DNA of 64,000 nucleotides. Origin: Bilabrum cf. latius. Lineage: Eukaryota; Bigyra: Bicosoecida; Bigyra; Bicosoecida. Numbering within the stretch: the stretch's first letter is position 1; each line of letters starts with the position of its first letter. The position numbers and the translations under genes are program-made. Location of the stretch: the NCBI GenBank assembly GCA_965178125.1, contig OZ237757.1, forward strand, positions 868,001 to 932,000, written 5' to 3'. The notes below the pieces were generated by a model, which worked only from the letters and a program-made list of their open reading frames with translations, made no database searches and had not been told where the DNA came from. Below, piece by piece: positions 12,345 to 25,003 of the stretch.

Positions 12345-12892
12345 TGACGAGTGATTGAGTGGGAGATGGGGAGGGGAGGGGGGTGCGGTCGTGCTGCCCG
12401 TGTCCTGCTGCGACTCGGCGCGTCTATTGGATGTGTTTTTGATCCTCCGGTCATTTCTTTTTTGCCTCGCACCGATCTGTTCCTGATAGGGGGCAGGTGC
12501 TAGGCAGGGAAGGGGGGGGGCTGGAGGAGCGCGTCGGGGGGTGTGAGCAGCTGGTGGATGGACACTGGAGCGATCCGTGCTCTCGGTCGCCTCCTCTCGT
12601 CGCAGGAAGGGGATGAGGTGGAGGAATATCGGATACTGATAAGTATGTGGCTTTGATTGATTGCCAACGGAGATGGCGAGCGGCGGCGCGCCCTGCCTTT
12701 GCTCTCTCGGGACTCTTTGCTGCGCTTGGCACCTGCAAGGGTACCTCTCGTGTGTCCCCAGGGGTACAGGCACAGGTTGCGATCGCTTTCGTTTGCTGGA
12801 TCTTGAGGCGAAGAGAAAAACATTGAGCTGCGCTAGTCTTCGTTCGTGCAAGCCACAAAAGAATAACAACAATGGTGCAAGGCGTGGTGCCG
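12345..12892. other. Intergenic region between convergent 3' ends
   Basis: G-rich tracts follow the PPase stop, and one copy of the GTGTGACGAGTG motif begins one base after it. No gene is seen. It lies between the PPase (+) and DPY30-like (-) stops. Confidence 0.5.
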
Positions 12893-13249
12893 TCAAGAGC
12901 CCGCGCCAGAAGCTGCACCAACTCTCGGGTTGTTTCGCAGCAGCCACTCCCCCAGCAACCGCACAGGGTCCAGCTCTGGCGCCATTGGTACAGACTCATC
13001 AACCACTCGCACATCCCCTTTTGCAGCGCGATTGGAGACGGTACCGAAGCCCCTCGCCTCACCGCCAGGTCGCTCCGCTGCAGTCACGTTTTCTTCAAAT
13101 GCCCCAGCTCCCGGCACAACCCCGGCGGATTCGCATGTCTTGCCTACGGCTTCCAGACCCCTCTCTAGCAATGGGAGCAGCTCCTTGAACTCCTTGCTAT
13201 CCAGGACTTCTTTCGGGAGAGTTGGCCCTTTCGTCTCGCTGCTTGCCAT
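12893..13249 (-). CDS. DPY30-motif protein
   Basis: A 118-residue product from ATG 13249 (MASSETKG) to TGA 12893-12895. It contains a DPY30-like helix pair: KEFKELLPLLERGLEAVGK near the N-terminus and PELDPVRLLGEWLLRNNPR at the C-terminus, split by a Gly/Ala-rich insert. DPY30 motifs are dimerisation modules found in COMPASS histone methyltransferase subunits and in axonemal or adenylate-kinase proteins. Which of these applies cannot be told. The frame stays open upstream to about 13330, where a CTAAC branch-point-like sequence is followed by CAG. A further 5' exon is therefore possible and the true start is uncertain. Confidence 0.55.
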   Translation of the reverse strand: MASSETKGPTLPKEVLDSKEFKELLPLLERGLEAVGKTCESAGVVPGAGAFEENVTAAERPGGEARGFGTVSNRAAKGDVRVVDESVPMAPELDPVRLLGEWLLRNNPRVGAASGAGS

Positions 13250-13677
13250 GGGCACGATGCTGGGATATGCGGCTATAGCCCGTGCTGTGATCAAATCCAC
13301 TGTATTCTGCGACGCAATGCCTGCCAGTTAGTTTCGGAGGACGATTGCCGTTGGGAAACGCGGCTCGAAATGTGCTGTCCGTTCGCTCGTCGGCGGTCGC
13401 AACGGGTGAGCATGATGATGACGAGCATCAACCTCTGGTCGCTCTCATCATCATCACAGCATGCGAGCCAATGCCACGGCATAACGCACTAGATTTCGCG
13501 ATTCCGATTCATTCGTAGGGGGCAGCCGCACTCAACTAGATCTGTGCAGCGAGTGAGCAGCACATTGCCCCCCGCACCTAGCAAGCAAGCTCGCAAGTTC
13601 ATTCACCCCTCTTCTCCCCCCCCACCCCCCCCTTCCTCCCCCCTCACCCCCCAACACCCCACAACCCTCTCGGCTCC
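13250..13677. other. Possible 5' region of the DPY30-like gene, then intergenic
   Basis: It may hold an unresolved first exon of the DPY30-like gene (minus strand). Pyrimidine-rich tracts near 13605-13670 lie just beyond the stop of the E2 gene. Nothing else is recognised. Confidence 0.4.
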
Positions 13678-15162
13678 TCACAGCTCCAGCAGCAGCCTCG
13701 CCGGGTCTGAGATCTTGTCCGAGACAGACTTGAGGAAGGTCACCGCCTCCCGGCCGTCGATCAGCCGGTGGTCGTAGGTCAGCGCCAGATACATCATGGG
13801 CCGGATCTCCACCTTGCCGTCCACGACCACGGGCCGGGGCTTGGTGGCGTGCATGCCCAGGATGGCGCTCTGGGGGTAGTTGAGGATGGGGGTCCCCATG
13901 AGGGACCCGAACACGCCCCCGTTGGAGATGGTGAAGGAGCCCCCCGCCATGTCCTCCAGCGCGATGTTGTCCTCACGGGCCTTGGCCGCCAGTCCGGCAA
14001 GGGTGCCCTCCACCTCGGCGAAGCTCATCTTCTCGGCGTTCCGGATGACGGGGACCACCAGCCCGCGGGGGGAGGCCACTGCCACGCTCACGTCGCAGTA
14101 GTTGCGGTGCACGATGTCGCCCCCGTCGATGTACGCGTTCACCGCGGGGTTCTCCAGGAGAGCCTGGGTGCTGGCCTTGATGAAGGCACTCATGAAGCCA
14201 AGCCTGACCCCGTGCTTCTTCTCGAACTCCTCCTTGTGCTTCTTCCGCAGGTCGATCAGGGCGCCCATGTCGCACTCCTGAAACGTGGTCAGCATCGCCG
14301 CAGTGTTCTGCGCGTCCTTCAGGCGCTCTGCGATCCGGAGCCGCATTCGAGACATCTTCACGCGGGACTCCTCACGGTCACCGGAGGCGGCCGCGGCCGC
14401 GGGGGCGGGGCTTGGGCTTGGGGCGGGGGCCGGGGCAGGGGCAGGGGACGGGCTTGGAGCCGGGGCCGGGGCGGGCGCGGGGGATTTGCCCTCGTCCTTG
14501 TTGTCCTTCTCGCCCTCGGAGGATGACGCGGGCGCCGGGCTGGGAGCTGGGGCACTGCCCCCCTCGGGTGCCTGTGCCCCCGTGTTGATCCTGACGAGTG
14601 GGGCGCCCACCTCCACGGTGTCGTTGAGGCCCGCGAGGTGCTCAGTGACCTCGCCCGCCGCCTCCGCCCTGACCTCGACCGTGACCTTGTCGGTCTCCAG
14701 GATGACGAGGACCTCGTCCTGCTCGACGTAGTCGCCTACCTCCTTGCTCCACTCCACCAGCGTGCCCTCTGTGATCGAGTCGCCCATGGACGGGACGTTC
14801 ATCGTCGTTTCCTCGCCGGCAGCGGCGGCGGCTGACAGCCACCTAGGTGCAGAGCCAAATTCTGAGCTAGCGCGCAAAGATGCGCCCGACGATTCGATTG
14901 CAACTGCACCTCGGCCCCATGTGGATCTAGACACTGACACAATGCCGCGGGCGCCCGCAAATGCGCCGTTGCTCTGCCTGCACAGCCTCTGCGATGACGG
15001 GCGACTGGGTGACGCATCAGACAAATGATGGAAGCCGCGACTCAGAGAATTCTGAGACTTCGGTATTTGTGCATTGCTAGCGTAACGGGGAATGTGTTTT
15101 GCCGAAACAGATACCCTGGTCTGCCAACAAACACGCGAAGAGAGGATGGTGCTGACGAGCAC
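13678..15162 (-). CDS. DLST: Dihydrolipoamide succinyltransferase (E2 of 2-oxoglutarate dehydrogenase), 5' end incomplete
   Basis: Mitochondrial E2 core that transfers succinyl groups to CoA in the TCA cycle. From the N-terminus there is a Ser/Arg-rich leader, a lipoyl domain with the lipoylated Lys in ETDKVTVEV (about residue 159 of the open frame), and an Ala/Pro linker. The acyltransferase domain follows, ending [16 protein letters not shown] with the catalytic His and Asp. As in other DLST proteins I see no separate E1/E3-binding domain in the linker. Stop is TGA 13678-13680. The frame opens after a TGA at 15181-15183 and has no ATG before the lipoyl domain (the first codon shown is GTG). 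A short first exon carrying the presequence is therefore missing. ATG 15166 in another frame starts a basic, presequence-like peptide and is a candidate. No in-frame TAG. Confidence 0.9.
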   Translation of the reverse strand: MLVSTILSSRVCWQTRVSVSAKHIPRYASNAQIPKSQNSLSRGFHHLSDASPSRPSSQRLCRQSNGAFAGARGIVSVSRSTWGRGAVAIESSGASLRASSEFGSAPRWLSAAAAAGEETTMNVPSMGDSITEGTLVEWSKEVGDYVEQDEVLVILETDKVTVEVRAEAAGEVTEHLAGLNDTVEVGAPLVRINTGAQAPEGGSAPAPSPAPASSSEGEKDNKDEGKSPAPAPAPAPSPSPAPAPAPAPSPSPAPAAAAASGDREESRVKMSRMRLRIAERLKDAQNTAAMLTTFQECDMGALIDLRKKHKEEFEKKHGVRLGFMSAFIKASTQALLENPAVNAYIDGGDIVHRNYCDVSVAVASPRGLVVPVIRNAEKMSFAEVEGTLAGLAAKAREDNIALEDMAGGSFTISNGGVFGSLMGTPILNYPQSAILGMHATKPRPVVVDGKVEIRPMMYLALTYDHRLIDGREAVTFLKSVSDKISDPARLLLEL

Positions 15163-15183
15163 ATATTCTCGAATCTCCCGTCA

Positions 15184-15757
15184 CGAATCGCATTTGCGGA
15201 TCGGCATCGTATTACATGGACTCACAGCACATGATTGGCCCGCACGCCTAGCAAATCTTCTCATCATTGTATCGGCAGTCTTTGTTCACGGCCCGCGGCG
15301 CTTCTTCTCGGCGGAGCGGAACATCTGGGGTCGCCGCGCAATGTGCAAAGTTGCGTAATGTTTGAACAAAACAAGAACAACGGCAAACTGCGCGCTCGCC
15401 TCCACTACCGCGAACAAGGTCCCGGTTCATTCGTGTCCTCGTGGTTCTGCACGATATAAGGATTTAATTAAGCGATTCAATCACGAGTCAAGCACCATTC
15501 AGCCTCAAGCATTGCTATTCGAGTCGAACCAGCATTGCTGTGTCAGCTGCGGCAGCGTTTCATCCCAACTCTCGTCTGATTTCGAGAACCTGACCTGTTG
15601 CTCAAAGTGAACAACCAAGTGATACTGCAACGGCTTGTTTGCATTGCTCGGATATCATCATACTAGCGGGGCTGTCCATACAAAGCTCATTTGAGCTTCA
15701 TTGGTTTGCAACGACTATATTGCGCTCAAGCCAGAGGCCGCGTGAACAAGTCAGACC
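15184..15757. other. Divergent intergenic region
   Basis: It separates the E2 gene (-) from the tandem K+ channel gene (+) and is less GC-rich than the coding flanks. It probably holds both promoters and the first exon of the E2 gene. No other gene is seen. Confidence 0.5.
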
Positions 15758-18700
15758 ATGATCCGGCAGCTCGAGGAACGGCGTAGGCGTGAGGCAGCGG
15801 CTAGGAGGGTTGCTCGCGATCGCAACTTGCAGCGCACAAAGCAGGTCGTCAACTACAAGGCGCAGTCGGAACAAACGCCGCTCGCGGGTATCATGTCCCG
15901 GGGCGCCTCCATGAACGCAAGCAAGGACGGCATGCCAGAGTCCCCGCTCGTAAATCAGAATGACGGCGATTCCAAGCAGACCCCGGTCGGCGCGGGGGGG
16001 TCGGGCTTGCTGAGGGAGCAGTCTCCCTCCGCTCCGCCAGGCGACTCGCCTTCCAGCGCGCTTCAGATGGCCTCCCAGCACGAGCTGGATGACAACGAGC
16101 CGAAAGGCAGGTGGGCCAACCTGAGGAGGCTCACACTGTCCAACAACCTGGCTGCCTCTGTGAGGGGCCGTGACTATGCCAAGGCGAAGGAGGAGGAGCA
16201 GAAGAGCATCAACAGGCACATCAGCGAGCTGGAGAAGCAGGAAGAGCTCATGAAGCAGTCGAGGGACTGCCTCATACAGTCAGACAATCATGTTGCCCTT
16301 CAGTACTGGGACCTGTTCGTGGGCTTCCTCATCTGCTACTCGTGAGGTCTGTCTGCGCTTGATCTCCGCCGCCATGCAGCACGCGCGCATGCATGCGTGT
16401 GAAAGACGCCTCGCAAGTTCGAATTGATCGTCCCAGTTGCATCAAGCGCTTAAAAACACCGCAGCATCCTTGTGATTCCGTTCCGCCTCGGATTCGACCT
16501 AGACCCCGAGGGGGCATGGTTCTGGCTCGAGGTGGGATTCATGGACAGCCTCTTCCTGGTCGACATCATCAAAAATGTCTTCACCACGCAGCGTAAGGTA
16601 TTGTTTGTTTTGGATCCTTATTGTGCGCAACTCCAGCGCTGCAAGCGACTTTGATCCGCGGTGTCAGCAGGTGCATGCAAGCTTCAGCGCAATCTGTAGT
16701 GCACATTGACCAATTCTCGCGAGCCCTGCCACGCCTCCGTTCCTATTGCGCAGCGCACACTTCAGAAGAGGATCGGCCCGAGACAGTAGGGCAGAATCTG
16801 TGCATCTACGCCAAGTCGTGGATGCTCATCGACGTCCTGTCCACCGTGCCATTCGACCGTGAGAGGCGGCAGGTGCTCATCTTGCGTGCCACCCACACGG
16901 AAAGCAGAATGATAACTTAAACTCACGTACGACCCATTGATGTCCAACCCTTTCCTTCAATTCCGTTCCGACACTTGCAGTTCTCGCGCTCGCGTTCGTC
17001 GGGGCAGGTGCCTCGCTGCGCGGGCTGAAGCTGGTCCGGACTCTACGACTCACCCGGCTGCTCAAGCTCGCAAGGATTCTGAAGCTGATGCGCCTCAACA
17101 TATTTTCCGTGAGCAGCCGCGCTAGTTGAAGGGCGTTCCAATAGTGCACTGCAGTTGCGGTTGTTTGCGCGAGGCATACGTTGCTCACACACCTGCTGTC
17201 TGCCTGCCTTGCCATGTGTCGCAGCCGGCCACCATGGCTTTTAACCAAGCCTTCTTTCGCGTAGCCAAGACGGTTATAGTTATTCTAGTAGGAGCGCACG
17301 TGTTGACATGTCTCTGGCACTACCAAACGATCCTGGGCGACGTGGGAAGGGAGTCGGCTGACGGCACGGACATTCCAGCGAACTGGCTCATCAACGTGGC
17401 AGATGAAATTTAGTTTGATATCTCTACGGATCGGGTGGGCAACCGGTACCTGCTCACCGTTTACTTTGTTGTAGCAACAATGGTTGCAGTTGGGTTCGGC
17501 GACGTCCATCCTGTCACCACGGAAGAGAGGGTGCTGGCCATGTTTACAATGCTGATGGGCGCGTCTTTCTTTGGGCTGATCGTAGCCAACGTGTCTTCGT
17601 TGCTAGAGACGGTGAACGCCCGCTCGTACGCGCTGCAGCGCAGGCTCGACGAGGTGCGTGAGTACATGATGGATCGCAAGCTGCCAATGTCGTTGCAGAA
17701 GCGCATCACGCAGTACTACAGGTACTATTACAGCCAAAAGTCGCTGTTCAACGAGTCTGACGTGCTGAACGGCCTGAGCAAGCCGCTGCGTAACCAGATC
17801 GTGAAGCACTCGATGAACAAGGTGGTGCGCTCCATGCGGCTCTTCAAGGACGAGGACCCCTCCGTGCTCGCCGCGGTGGTCACCAAAATGAAGCCGCTGC
17901 TGCACTTGCCCCTGGACGTGGTGGCGGAGGAGGGCAGCGTGGGTAAGGAGATGTTTTTCCTCATCAAGGGCGCCGTGGACGTCATCGTGGAGATCCCGCG
18001 GCGCATCATCGTGGCGAGCCAGAGGAGGGGCTCGCTGCAGAGCGTGGAAGTGGTGAGGAAAGCGGCCATGAAGGACGTGGTGCGGGACCCTGGGATCATC
18101 CTGCGGCGGGGTAGCGTGGGTGACACGGCAGCAGGATCGGAGTACTATGGGAAGGTGGACGCTGCGGAGGCCTCCGGGGCGGGGGCCAGCGAGAGCAAGC
18201 GGGAGATGAGGGGGGGCCCGAGGGGCAAGAACAGAAGCAAGAGCAGGAGCAGGAGCGGGAGCGGGGGCAGGAAGAGTAGCCGCCGGGTGTACATCCGCAA
18301 CAAGATGAAGAGCATGAAGGACCTGGTGGAGGCACAGCGCCTCAGGGAGCTGGGGCACGCGGTGGACCTCCCGTCTCTGCTGCTGGGCATCTACACCACG
18401 GGCCACCACTTCGGCGACGTTGGGGTGCTCCTGAACAGGAGAAGGCCCGTGGGTTACAGGTCCTCTGCCGTGTGCAACATGCAGGCCATCAGCAAGCGGG
18501 ACCTGGAGATCTTGCTCTTCGACTTCCCCGAGCTGGCCTCCAAGATGAGGGCACTGGCGGTCAACAGGTACAAGGCATTCATGGCACTTAAGAGGAGGAT
18601 GTTCAGGAGGGTGCTGCGCAAGGGGGTCCGCAGGCAGTCCCAGCACCTCCCGCACGTCAGAAACGCCAACGAGGCGGCCATCCGGCTCATGGAGCAGCCC

Positions 18701-21700
18701 TCGCCGCAGGCGGCAGAGGATGGCGCAGGTGCTGGTGCAGGTGGGACCGTAGGGACACGTAGAGGGGCCGGCTCACCTGGAGGCTCCGAGGCCAGTGGGA
18801 GCGGCTCTCGCGATGCTTCTGCTGGAGAACAGGCGGACTCGTTCGGGGGCGCCCCGGAAGTGGGGGAGGCCGGGGATAAGGAGAAGGAGAGGAGGACGAG
18901 GAACAGGAACAGGAACAGGAGCAAGCTCGGTAAGGCTAGCTCGCCCGGCGGCCTGGGGCACTCGGCAGCGGGCGAGGGCGGACAGGGCCAGGGCCAGGGG
19001 GGCGGGCCAGGGGACAGCACGAAGCGGGGGGTTGGGACGCATAATGGGACCGAGCGGAAGGAGGATGAGTAGCAATAGGGAGGCGACGAAGAGGAGGACG
19101 AGGAGGACAAGATCGAGAGGCAGGCCAGCGCGAAGAGGAGGAAGCAGGCTGTCGACCGCATGGCCAAAGAGGCGGCCAAGCACGTTTGGAGGGCGCCGAG
19201 TGGGGCGGTGGCGGGGGGCCAGCCCAAGATCGTGCTGCTGCCGGGGGCGGATGACGACGAGGAGGACGAGGACGAGGACGACAGCATGCTGTTCCCCCAG
19301 GCTGGTGTGGGTTTGAACCCTGCAGGCATGGCGGCGGGCGCGTCGGTGGCTGGCGGCGGCGTTCACGGGGCTCTGCTGGAGGAGGACGAGGAGGGGATGG
19401 AGAGGCTGGTGGACGAGGTGATCGAGGAGGACGAGATGGAGTCCATGGGCGGGTCACGGGGGAGGCGCGGGGGTATGCTGGGCCCTGGGGGGGTGGAGGA
19501 CGAGGACGAGGATGGGGGCCTCGGAGGCAGCATGCACAGCACGGGGAATGCCGTGCTCCGTGGCCTGGGCCTGTCTGACATGATCAGGACCGAGCCGGAC
19601 GCGGGGAGCAGCGTGGACCTGTACGGGAAGAGCCCAATGGAAGCAGTGGGAGGCGGGGACTCGGCGTCGTTCAGGTCCCTGGACGGACCCTTCTCGCCCC
19701 ATTCCCACGGACAGGGACAGGGACAGGGGAGGGAGAGGGAGAGGCGGAGGGGTGGCGGCGCGGAGTGGAGGCCCAGGAGCCCGGAGCACGAGGCCGAGGT
19801 CTTCGCGAGGCTGCACGGCATGTCGCAGATGCCGCCCGCCCAGTCACCGGGGGACGGGGGGAGGGAGAGGGCGGGGCGCAGGGGCAGGCGCCAGCGGGGC
19901 AGCAAGCCGAGGCACAGGCGCCGAAGCTTCGGCGCCGGCTCGCCGCTGGGCAGGAGTGTACCCCCCGGGACGCCACACTCGTCATCATTTTCCTTCTCGC
20001 AGCCGTCGACGCCCGGGGCGGAGGCAAAGGAGGCCAAGGACCGGGCGGACACGGAGCCGCACGCGGGCTGGTCGGGGCAGAGGGAGAGGCGGGGGAGCGC
20101 GCTGGCCTACGCCATGCGCGGGAACGCCACTGCGGCAGCGCGGGCCGCTGCCGCCGGGGCGGGCGTTGACCTGGGGCCCGTGCCGGGGTTCGAGACTGGC
20201 GAGTCGGTGACCACTGCGGATGCGGACGCGGGCTTGGCTGCTGCGGTTGAGGTCGGTGGAGGAGGAGGGGGAGGGGGCGGTGTTGTTCAAGATGGGTCGA
20301 TGGAGGTAAAGGGGTGGAGGGGGGCCTTACCGGTGGACGAGCGCGAGCCAGCGGAGGGGCCAGTGGGACCGGTGCGCCGGGGCAGTGCAGGTGCCATGAT
20401 CCAGTCGCGGGGGCAGCCCCTCGGCGCCGTGCCAGAGGCGTACGAGAAGGAGGAGGAGGAGGCGGAGAAGTCCAGGGGAGTGGGCAATGGCATCAGCAGG
20501 GGCAGGGGCGGAGACACGAACGCGATTGCCGACTCGTCTTCTGTGCTCACTGAGGCGTCCTCGATGGAGCTAGGGAGCGTGGAGCTCGGGCGAGAGCAGG
20601 GGGCGGCTGGGGCAGCCGGGGCTGGGTCGGGGCCCAGGGAACAAGGAGCGGTGCAAGGCAGTGACCCGGCGGAGGAGGAGGAGGCCAAAGCCAGCGAGCG
20701 CTACCGCGACATGAGCCAGATGTGGCGGGCCTCGAGGCAGCAGATGGGCCGCGTGCTGGCCAGCGGGACGCTCATCATGCTCAATGACAGGCTGGTGAGG
20801 GAGCGGGACCTCCCCGCGGGTGTGGTGGTGAGCGCCTCGGATGACGGGTCCACGCTGCACCGCACCATCCGTGAGGTGGACCTGCAGGTGATCAACGAGG
20901 CACTGCGGCATGGGAGGGGCGACGACTCGGGGGTGCTCCGGGGGCTCTCCCACGTGTGGATGGGTGTGCCCCAGGGGTCCTGCGCGGGATCCTGCTTCTG
21001 CTGCTGCTGCTTCCCCCGGGGCTGCCAGGGGTTCAGGCGCGAGTGGAAGCTCATGTGCTGGCCCGCCTGCCTGTCCATGCCGGCGGACGCGCCCTCGCTC
21101 AAGCACGTGATCAGGCAGGAGCCTGGGGACGACCTGCCGCTGCCCGTGGTGAGAGGGGGAGAGGTGCAGGGGCAAGGGCAGGAGCAGGCCCGGGGGCAGG
21201 GGCAGGGCGAGGGCGTGGTTGCTCCAGTCCCGAAGAAGAGAAGGAGCAGCCTTACGGGGGCTTTGGACGTGGTGGAAGATGCCACCGCAGCAGGCGCGGT
21301 CCACACTCGCCAGGAGCAGCAGCAGCACTGCCTGGCTGCTGTGGCCCGTGCCACCGGGGCGACCGCTTCCCCCGCAGCCGTGAGCGTGCCCATCGACCGT
21401 TTGGACGAGGTGGAGCAGCAGAGCGCGGGGCGGCCGCGTGAATCTCAGGTTGCTCCCGCGGCTGCGGCTGCTCTGCCTTCGCGCGCCGGGGACGCTGCCG
21501 CTGCCGCTGAGCAGGAGGATGCCAACACGTCTTCAGCTGCCGCTGTTGTTGCTGCTGCTGATGCCGCTGATGCTGCGGCGATGGGTGCCGAGGTGGTGCT
21601 GACCAGCGGCAGCAGCTCGGCAAGCCCCGGGCCAACAGACGGGAGGACTGGCACGGTGGACATGCTGGGCATGCGGGAGGTGGGGGTGAGAGGGGGAGGG

Positions 21701-24700
21701 GGGGTACGGAGGGGGGCCAGCGGAGGGGGGAGTACAGGGAACAAAACCGGCTGGTCTGCTGGGAGGAGTGGCGGTCGGCGCCGAGGGTCCAGTGGGAGCA
21801 AGCGCAGAAGCAGCAGAAGCAGTGGCGGGCCCTCCGTGCCCAAGTCGGACACCCCCCTGCACATGGGCATGCTGGTGCGCATCCACAGCCTGCAGACGAT
21901 CAACTCGACTGTTTACCCCTCCAACGGGCACGGGAACACCCGGCGCAGCGTGGGCACGGTGCAGGGCACCGAGACTTCGATCGAGGTGACGAGGACGGAT
22001 TCGAGCGGGGCGCTGGTGAATGCTGTGTCCCGGCGGGCGGGCGGGCGGGAGAGCGAGTCAGAGTCAAAATAGAGCAGTGGTAGGGGCAGGGGCAGGGCGC
22101 CCATGCTGGGCAAGGAACAAGAACAGGAACAGCGGCAGGCGGGAGCGATAGAGCCGAGCATGTCTCGGCGCGACCTGGCCATCGCCCGCATCCGGCAGGC
22201 CAGCGCCAGGTCACTCGGCGGCGGAATTGGGGCGGGCGCGTCGAGCCGGAAGAAGAGGAAGACTGTTCCCTCAGGAGGAGGAGGAGGAGGAGGCGGTGCC
22301 GCCACTGCCCCTGCCAAGGGCGCATCAAGCTCGGACCAGTACCGCTCGCTGCCCGAGCAGACGGCTGACGCCGTGCTTGCGGACGGGCTGGAGGACGACA
22401 TGGAGGTGTTGGGCAGGCACGTGCTGCTGGAGAGCTTCGAGAGCGAGGAGCAGCTCATGGGGCGCTGCGTGGTGCATCCCTCTGGGTGGATCAGGAGGTA
22501 CTGGGCCATCGTAATGCTGCTGCTCATCTTCGTGACGGCCATCCAGGTGCCTCTCGTGATCGGGTTCTCGGTGGGCAGCAGCGTGCCCATCACCACATTC
22601 GAAGGGGTCGTGGACGTGCTCTTCGCGGCCGACCTTTTGCTCTCCTTCAGGACGGCCTTCTTCTCGGAGGAGCACGACGCCGTGGTGGCTGTTCCCTGGA
22701 TGATAGGGAACAAGTATCTGCGGACGGACTTTCTGATCGACCTCGTGTCCACAGTGCCCATCGACCAGATCGTGGACGCGAGCATCGGCGGGGGAGGATC
22801 CGCCTACCGCTCGCTGAGGCTGCTGCGGTCCGTGCGCCTCATCCGCCTGCTGCGGCTGCTGAAGCTGTTCCGGTTCTTCCGGCTGCGGCGCATCAGCAAC
22901 AACATCACCTTTGACCTATCCCTGCCCCCCGCACTGGTGCGCATCTCCGTTCTCCTCTTTCAGGTGCTCATGGTCTCGCACTTCATCGCGTGCGCGCTCT
23001 TCTACTCGTCGCACGTGACGGCGCCCATGGACGCGTTCCATAGGAGCGAGGGGGGCCTTCAGGTGAAATTCCACGACCACTAGCCCGAGCCCTTGCAGGG
23101 GGATTTGCTTGCGGGCAACGACACGCTGGCCGGGGTTGGGCTGGGGATGGGCAACGACACGTCCGGGGCCGGCAATGCGACTGTTCTGGACCCGACGTAC
23201 GCCGAGCGGTGGTGGACTTGGAATACGGAGCCCACCCTCGGAGACCAGTACGTGGCAAGCCTCTACTGGGCGCTGACCACCATGACCACCGTGGGGTACG
23301 GTGACCTGACTGGCATCACCCTGCCCGAGCTGGTGGCCAGCACGGTGGCGATGCTCGTTGGAGCCACGACCTTCGGGTACATCATCGGGAGCATCTCGGG
23401 GCTGGTGACCCGCATCAACGCGTCGGGGGCGCGCTTCGCCGAGAAGATCGAGGAGGTGACCGAGTACCTCAAGGACAGGCGGGTGCCGGCCAAGCTGAGC
23501 GAGGCTGTGATCGAGTACTACCAGTACTACCTGGCGAGGAAGAGCGCCTTCGACGAGGACCTCATCCTGGAGGAGCTCAGCGACAATCTGAGGAGGGACG
23601 TGGTGCTCTTCCTCAACAAGGACATCATCAAGAGGGTGCCCTACTTCATGCACAAGGACCCCGAGTTCGTCTCGCACGTGGTCTCCCTTCTCAAGCCGCA
23701 GTACTACTACCCGGACACGTACCTCTACAAGGAGGGGGAGATCGCCCTGGAGATGTTCTTCCTGGTCAAAGGGAGGGTGGCCATCGTCAGCGAAACGGCG
23801 GGGGATGCGCCCGTCATCCCCGAGTAGGGGGAGCCGGACCGTTTTCCGGACGAGGAGGACGAGGCGTGGACGCCCGAGGAGCAGGTGCTGGCCACCCTCG
23901 AATCGGGATCTTACTTTGGGGAGCTGGCGCTGCTGCTGGGGGTGCGCCGGTCCTCCTCTGCCAAGGCCACGTCCAGCTGCAACCTCTTCGTGCTGACCAA
24001 GGACGACATCCGGACCACCATCGCGTACTACCCCGCGCTCGCGGCCAAGATGGAGGAGTCCCTCCGGGAGACGATAGGACGGCTCGGCAGGATCGGGCCC
24101 TCGGGCCGGCTGGAGAAGAAGCAGGCGGGCAACATCCTGGCGCAGACGTTCTTGCGGTCTCTCAAGAAGAAGGGCAAAAGCAACGCCAATTCCAACGGCG
24201 ATGGCAATGGCGATGGCGCCGGTGCTGGCGGTCCCGGAGCGGCGGATGGTGGCCCGAGCGCGGGTGTCGCAGCGGGCCCGACTGCTGCACCGCTGGCGGT
24301 TCCCATTGCATCGGTTGTGGATGCGGATGCGGCAGAGGAGGCCACGTCACCGCGCACTGCGAGCTGGAGGCCGTTTCAGGGGCAGGCAGGGCCGGGGCCA
24401 GACCGTGGGGCAGACCAGTTGGATGGGGAAGAAGATAGGGAGATCGCGAGGGCTGCAGCGCCGGAGGGTGCGGACGGCTCGTAGGGCGTGCCGCTTGGTG
24501 CGGGTGTCGGTGTCGGTGTCGGGAGCACTGGCAGTGCCTAGGACGCCTCCTCGCCGAGCCAGGAACACTAGCAGGATCAGAACGATGAGAATGAGAATGA
24601 GAATGAGAATGAGAATGAGGAGGACGTTGGATCCACCTAGGCCCCTGTCACCGCAGTGGTCCCCGGCGAGGCGGGCCCAGAGGTCGAGGGGGGAGCAGTC

Positions 24701-25003
24701 GGCAAGGGCACAGTAGGTGCTGCAGATCTCGTGGATGGTGGCTAGAGTCGCGCTCATACGGACGAGGGCAGACCTGAGGGGCTGCTGGAGGGGCATGCGG
24801 GAGCCAGCCATGGGGTGGAGGAGGAGGAGGAGGAGGAGGAGGCTGTGGAAGACAGTCCAATGTCTCAGCTGCCTGGGGCGGTGGACGGACCGCCCGCGCC
24901 GGTTGGGTATGGACGAGGGGCAAGCCAAGGCTCGGCGGCAGTGGCAGGGGCAGAGGTGTAGACTGGCTGCGACGACGTCGATGGGGGTCATCCGGCAGAT
25001 TGA
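15758..25003 (+). CDS. Tandem two-domain cyclic-nucleotide-binding voltage-gated K+ channel
   Basis: Five exons join in phase: 15758-16341, 16465-16592, 16766-16858, 16981-17108 and 17225-25003 (2,903 residues, stop TGA). In-frame TAG codons lie at 17411, 19070, 19076, 22070, 23081, 23825, 24482, 24539, 24569, 24638, 24743 and 24959. Domain 1 has S1-S3, an S4 with spaced Arg/Lys (LKLVRTLRLTRLLKLARILK), the K+ filter VGFGD near residue 399, a C-linker and a CNBD (EMFFLIKGAVDVIVE ... HFGDVGVLL) split by a basic insert. A long low-complexity linker of about 1,350 residues follows. Domain 2 repeats the plan: S4 RLLRSVRLIRLLRLLKLFRF, filter VGYGD near residue 2333, then CNBD MFFLVKGRVAIV ... YFGELALLLG. 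An in-frame TGA at 15743 precedes the ATG. Two such chains could form the four-subunit pore. Whether nucleotide binding gates it is not shown. Confidence 0.88.

Larger units (their letters stand above)
3994..12353. repeat. Dispersed 12-mer GTGTGACGAGTG (seven exact copies)
   Basis: Exact copies lie at 3994-4005, 4015-4026, 5878-5889, 6540-6551 (reverse orientation), 6656-6667, 6674-6685 and 12342-12353. Near-matches sit at 49618, 54352 and 62598. The copies fall in coding sequence in different frames and strands, and just after the stop of the PPase gene. One exact copy would already be unexpected in 64 kb by chance. No function is known to me. Confidence 0.85.

Noticed and set aside
9159-12947. 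1,262-codon open frame antisense to the H+-PPase gene
   Set aside because: It mirrors the GC-biased third positions of the PPase on the opposite strand. Its translation is His/Gly/Leu-rich with no domain.
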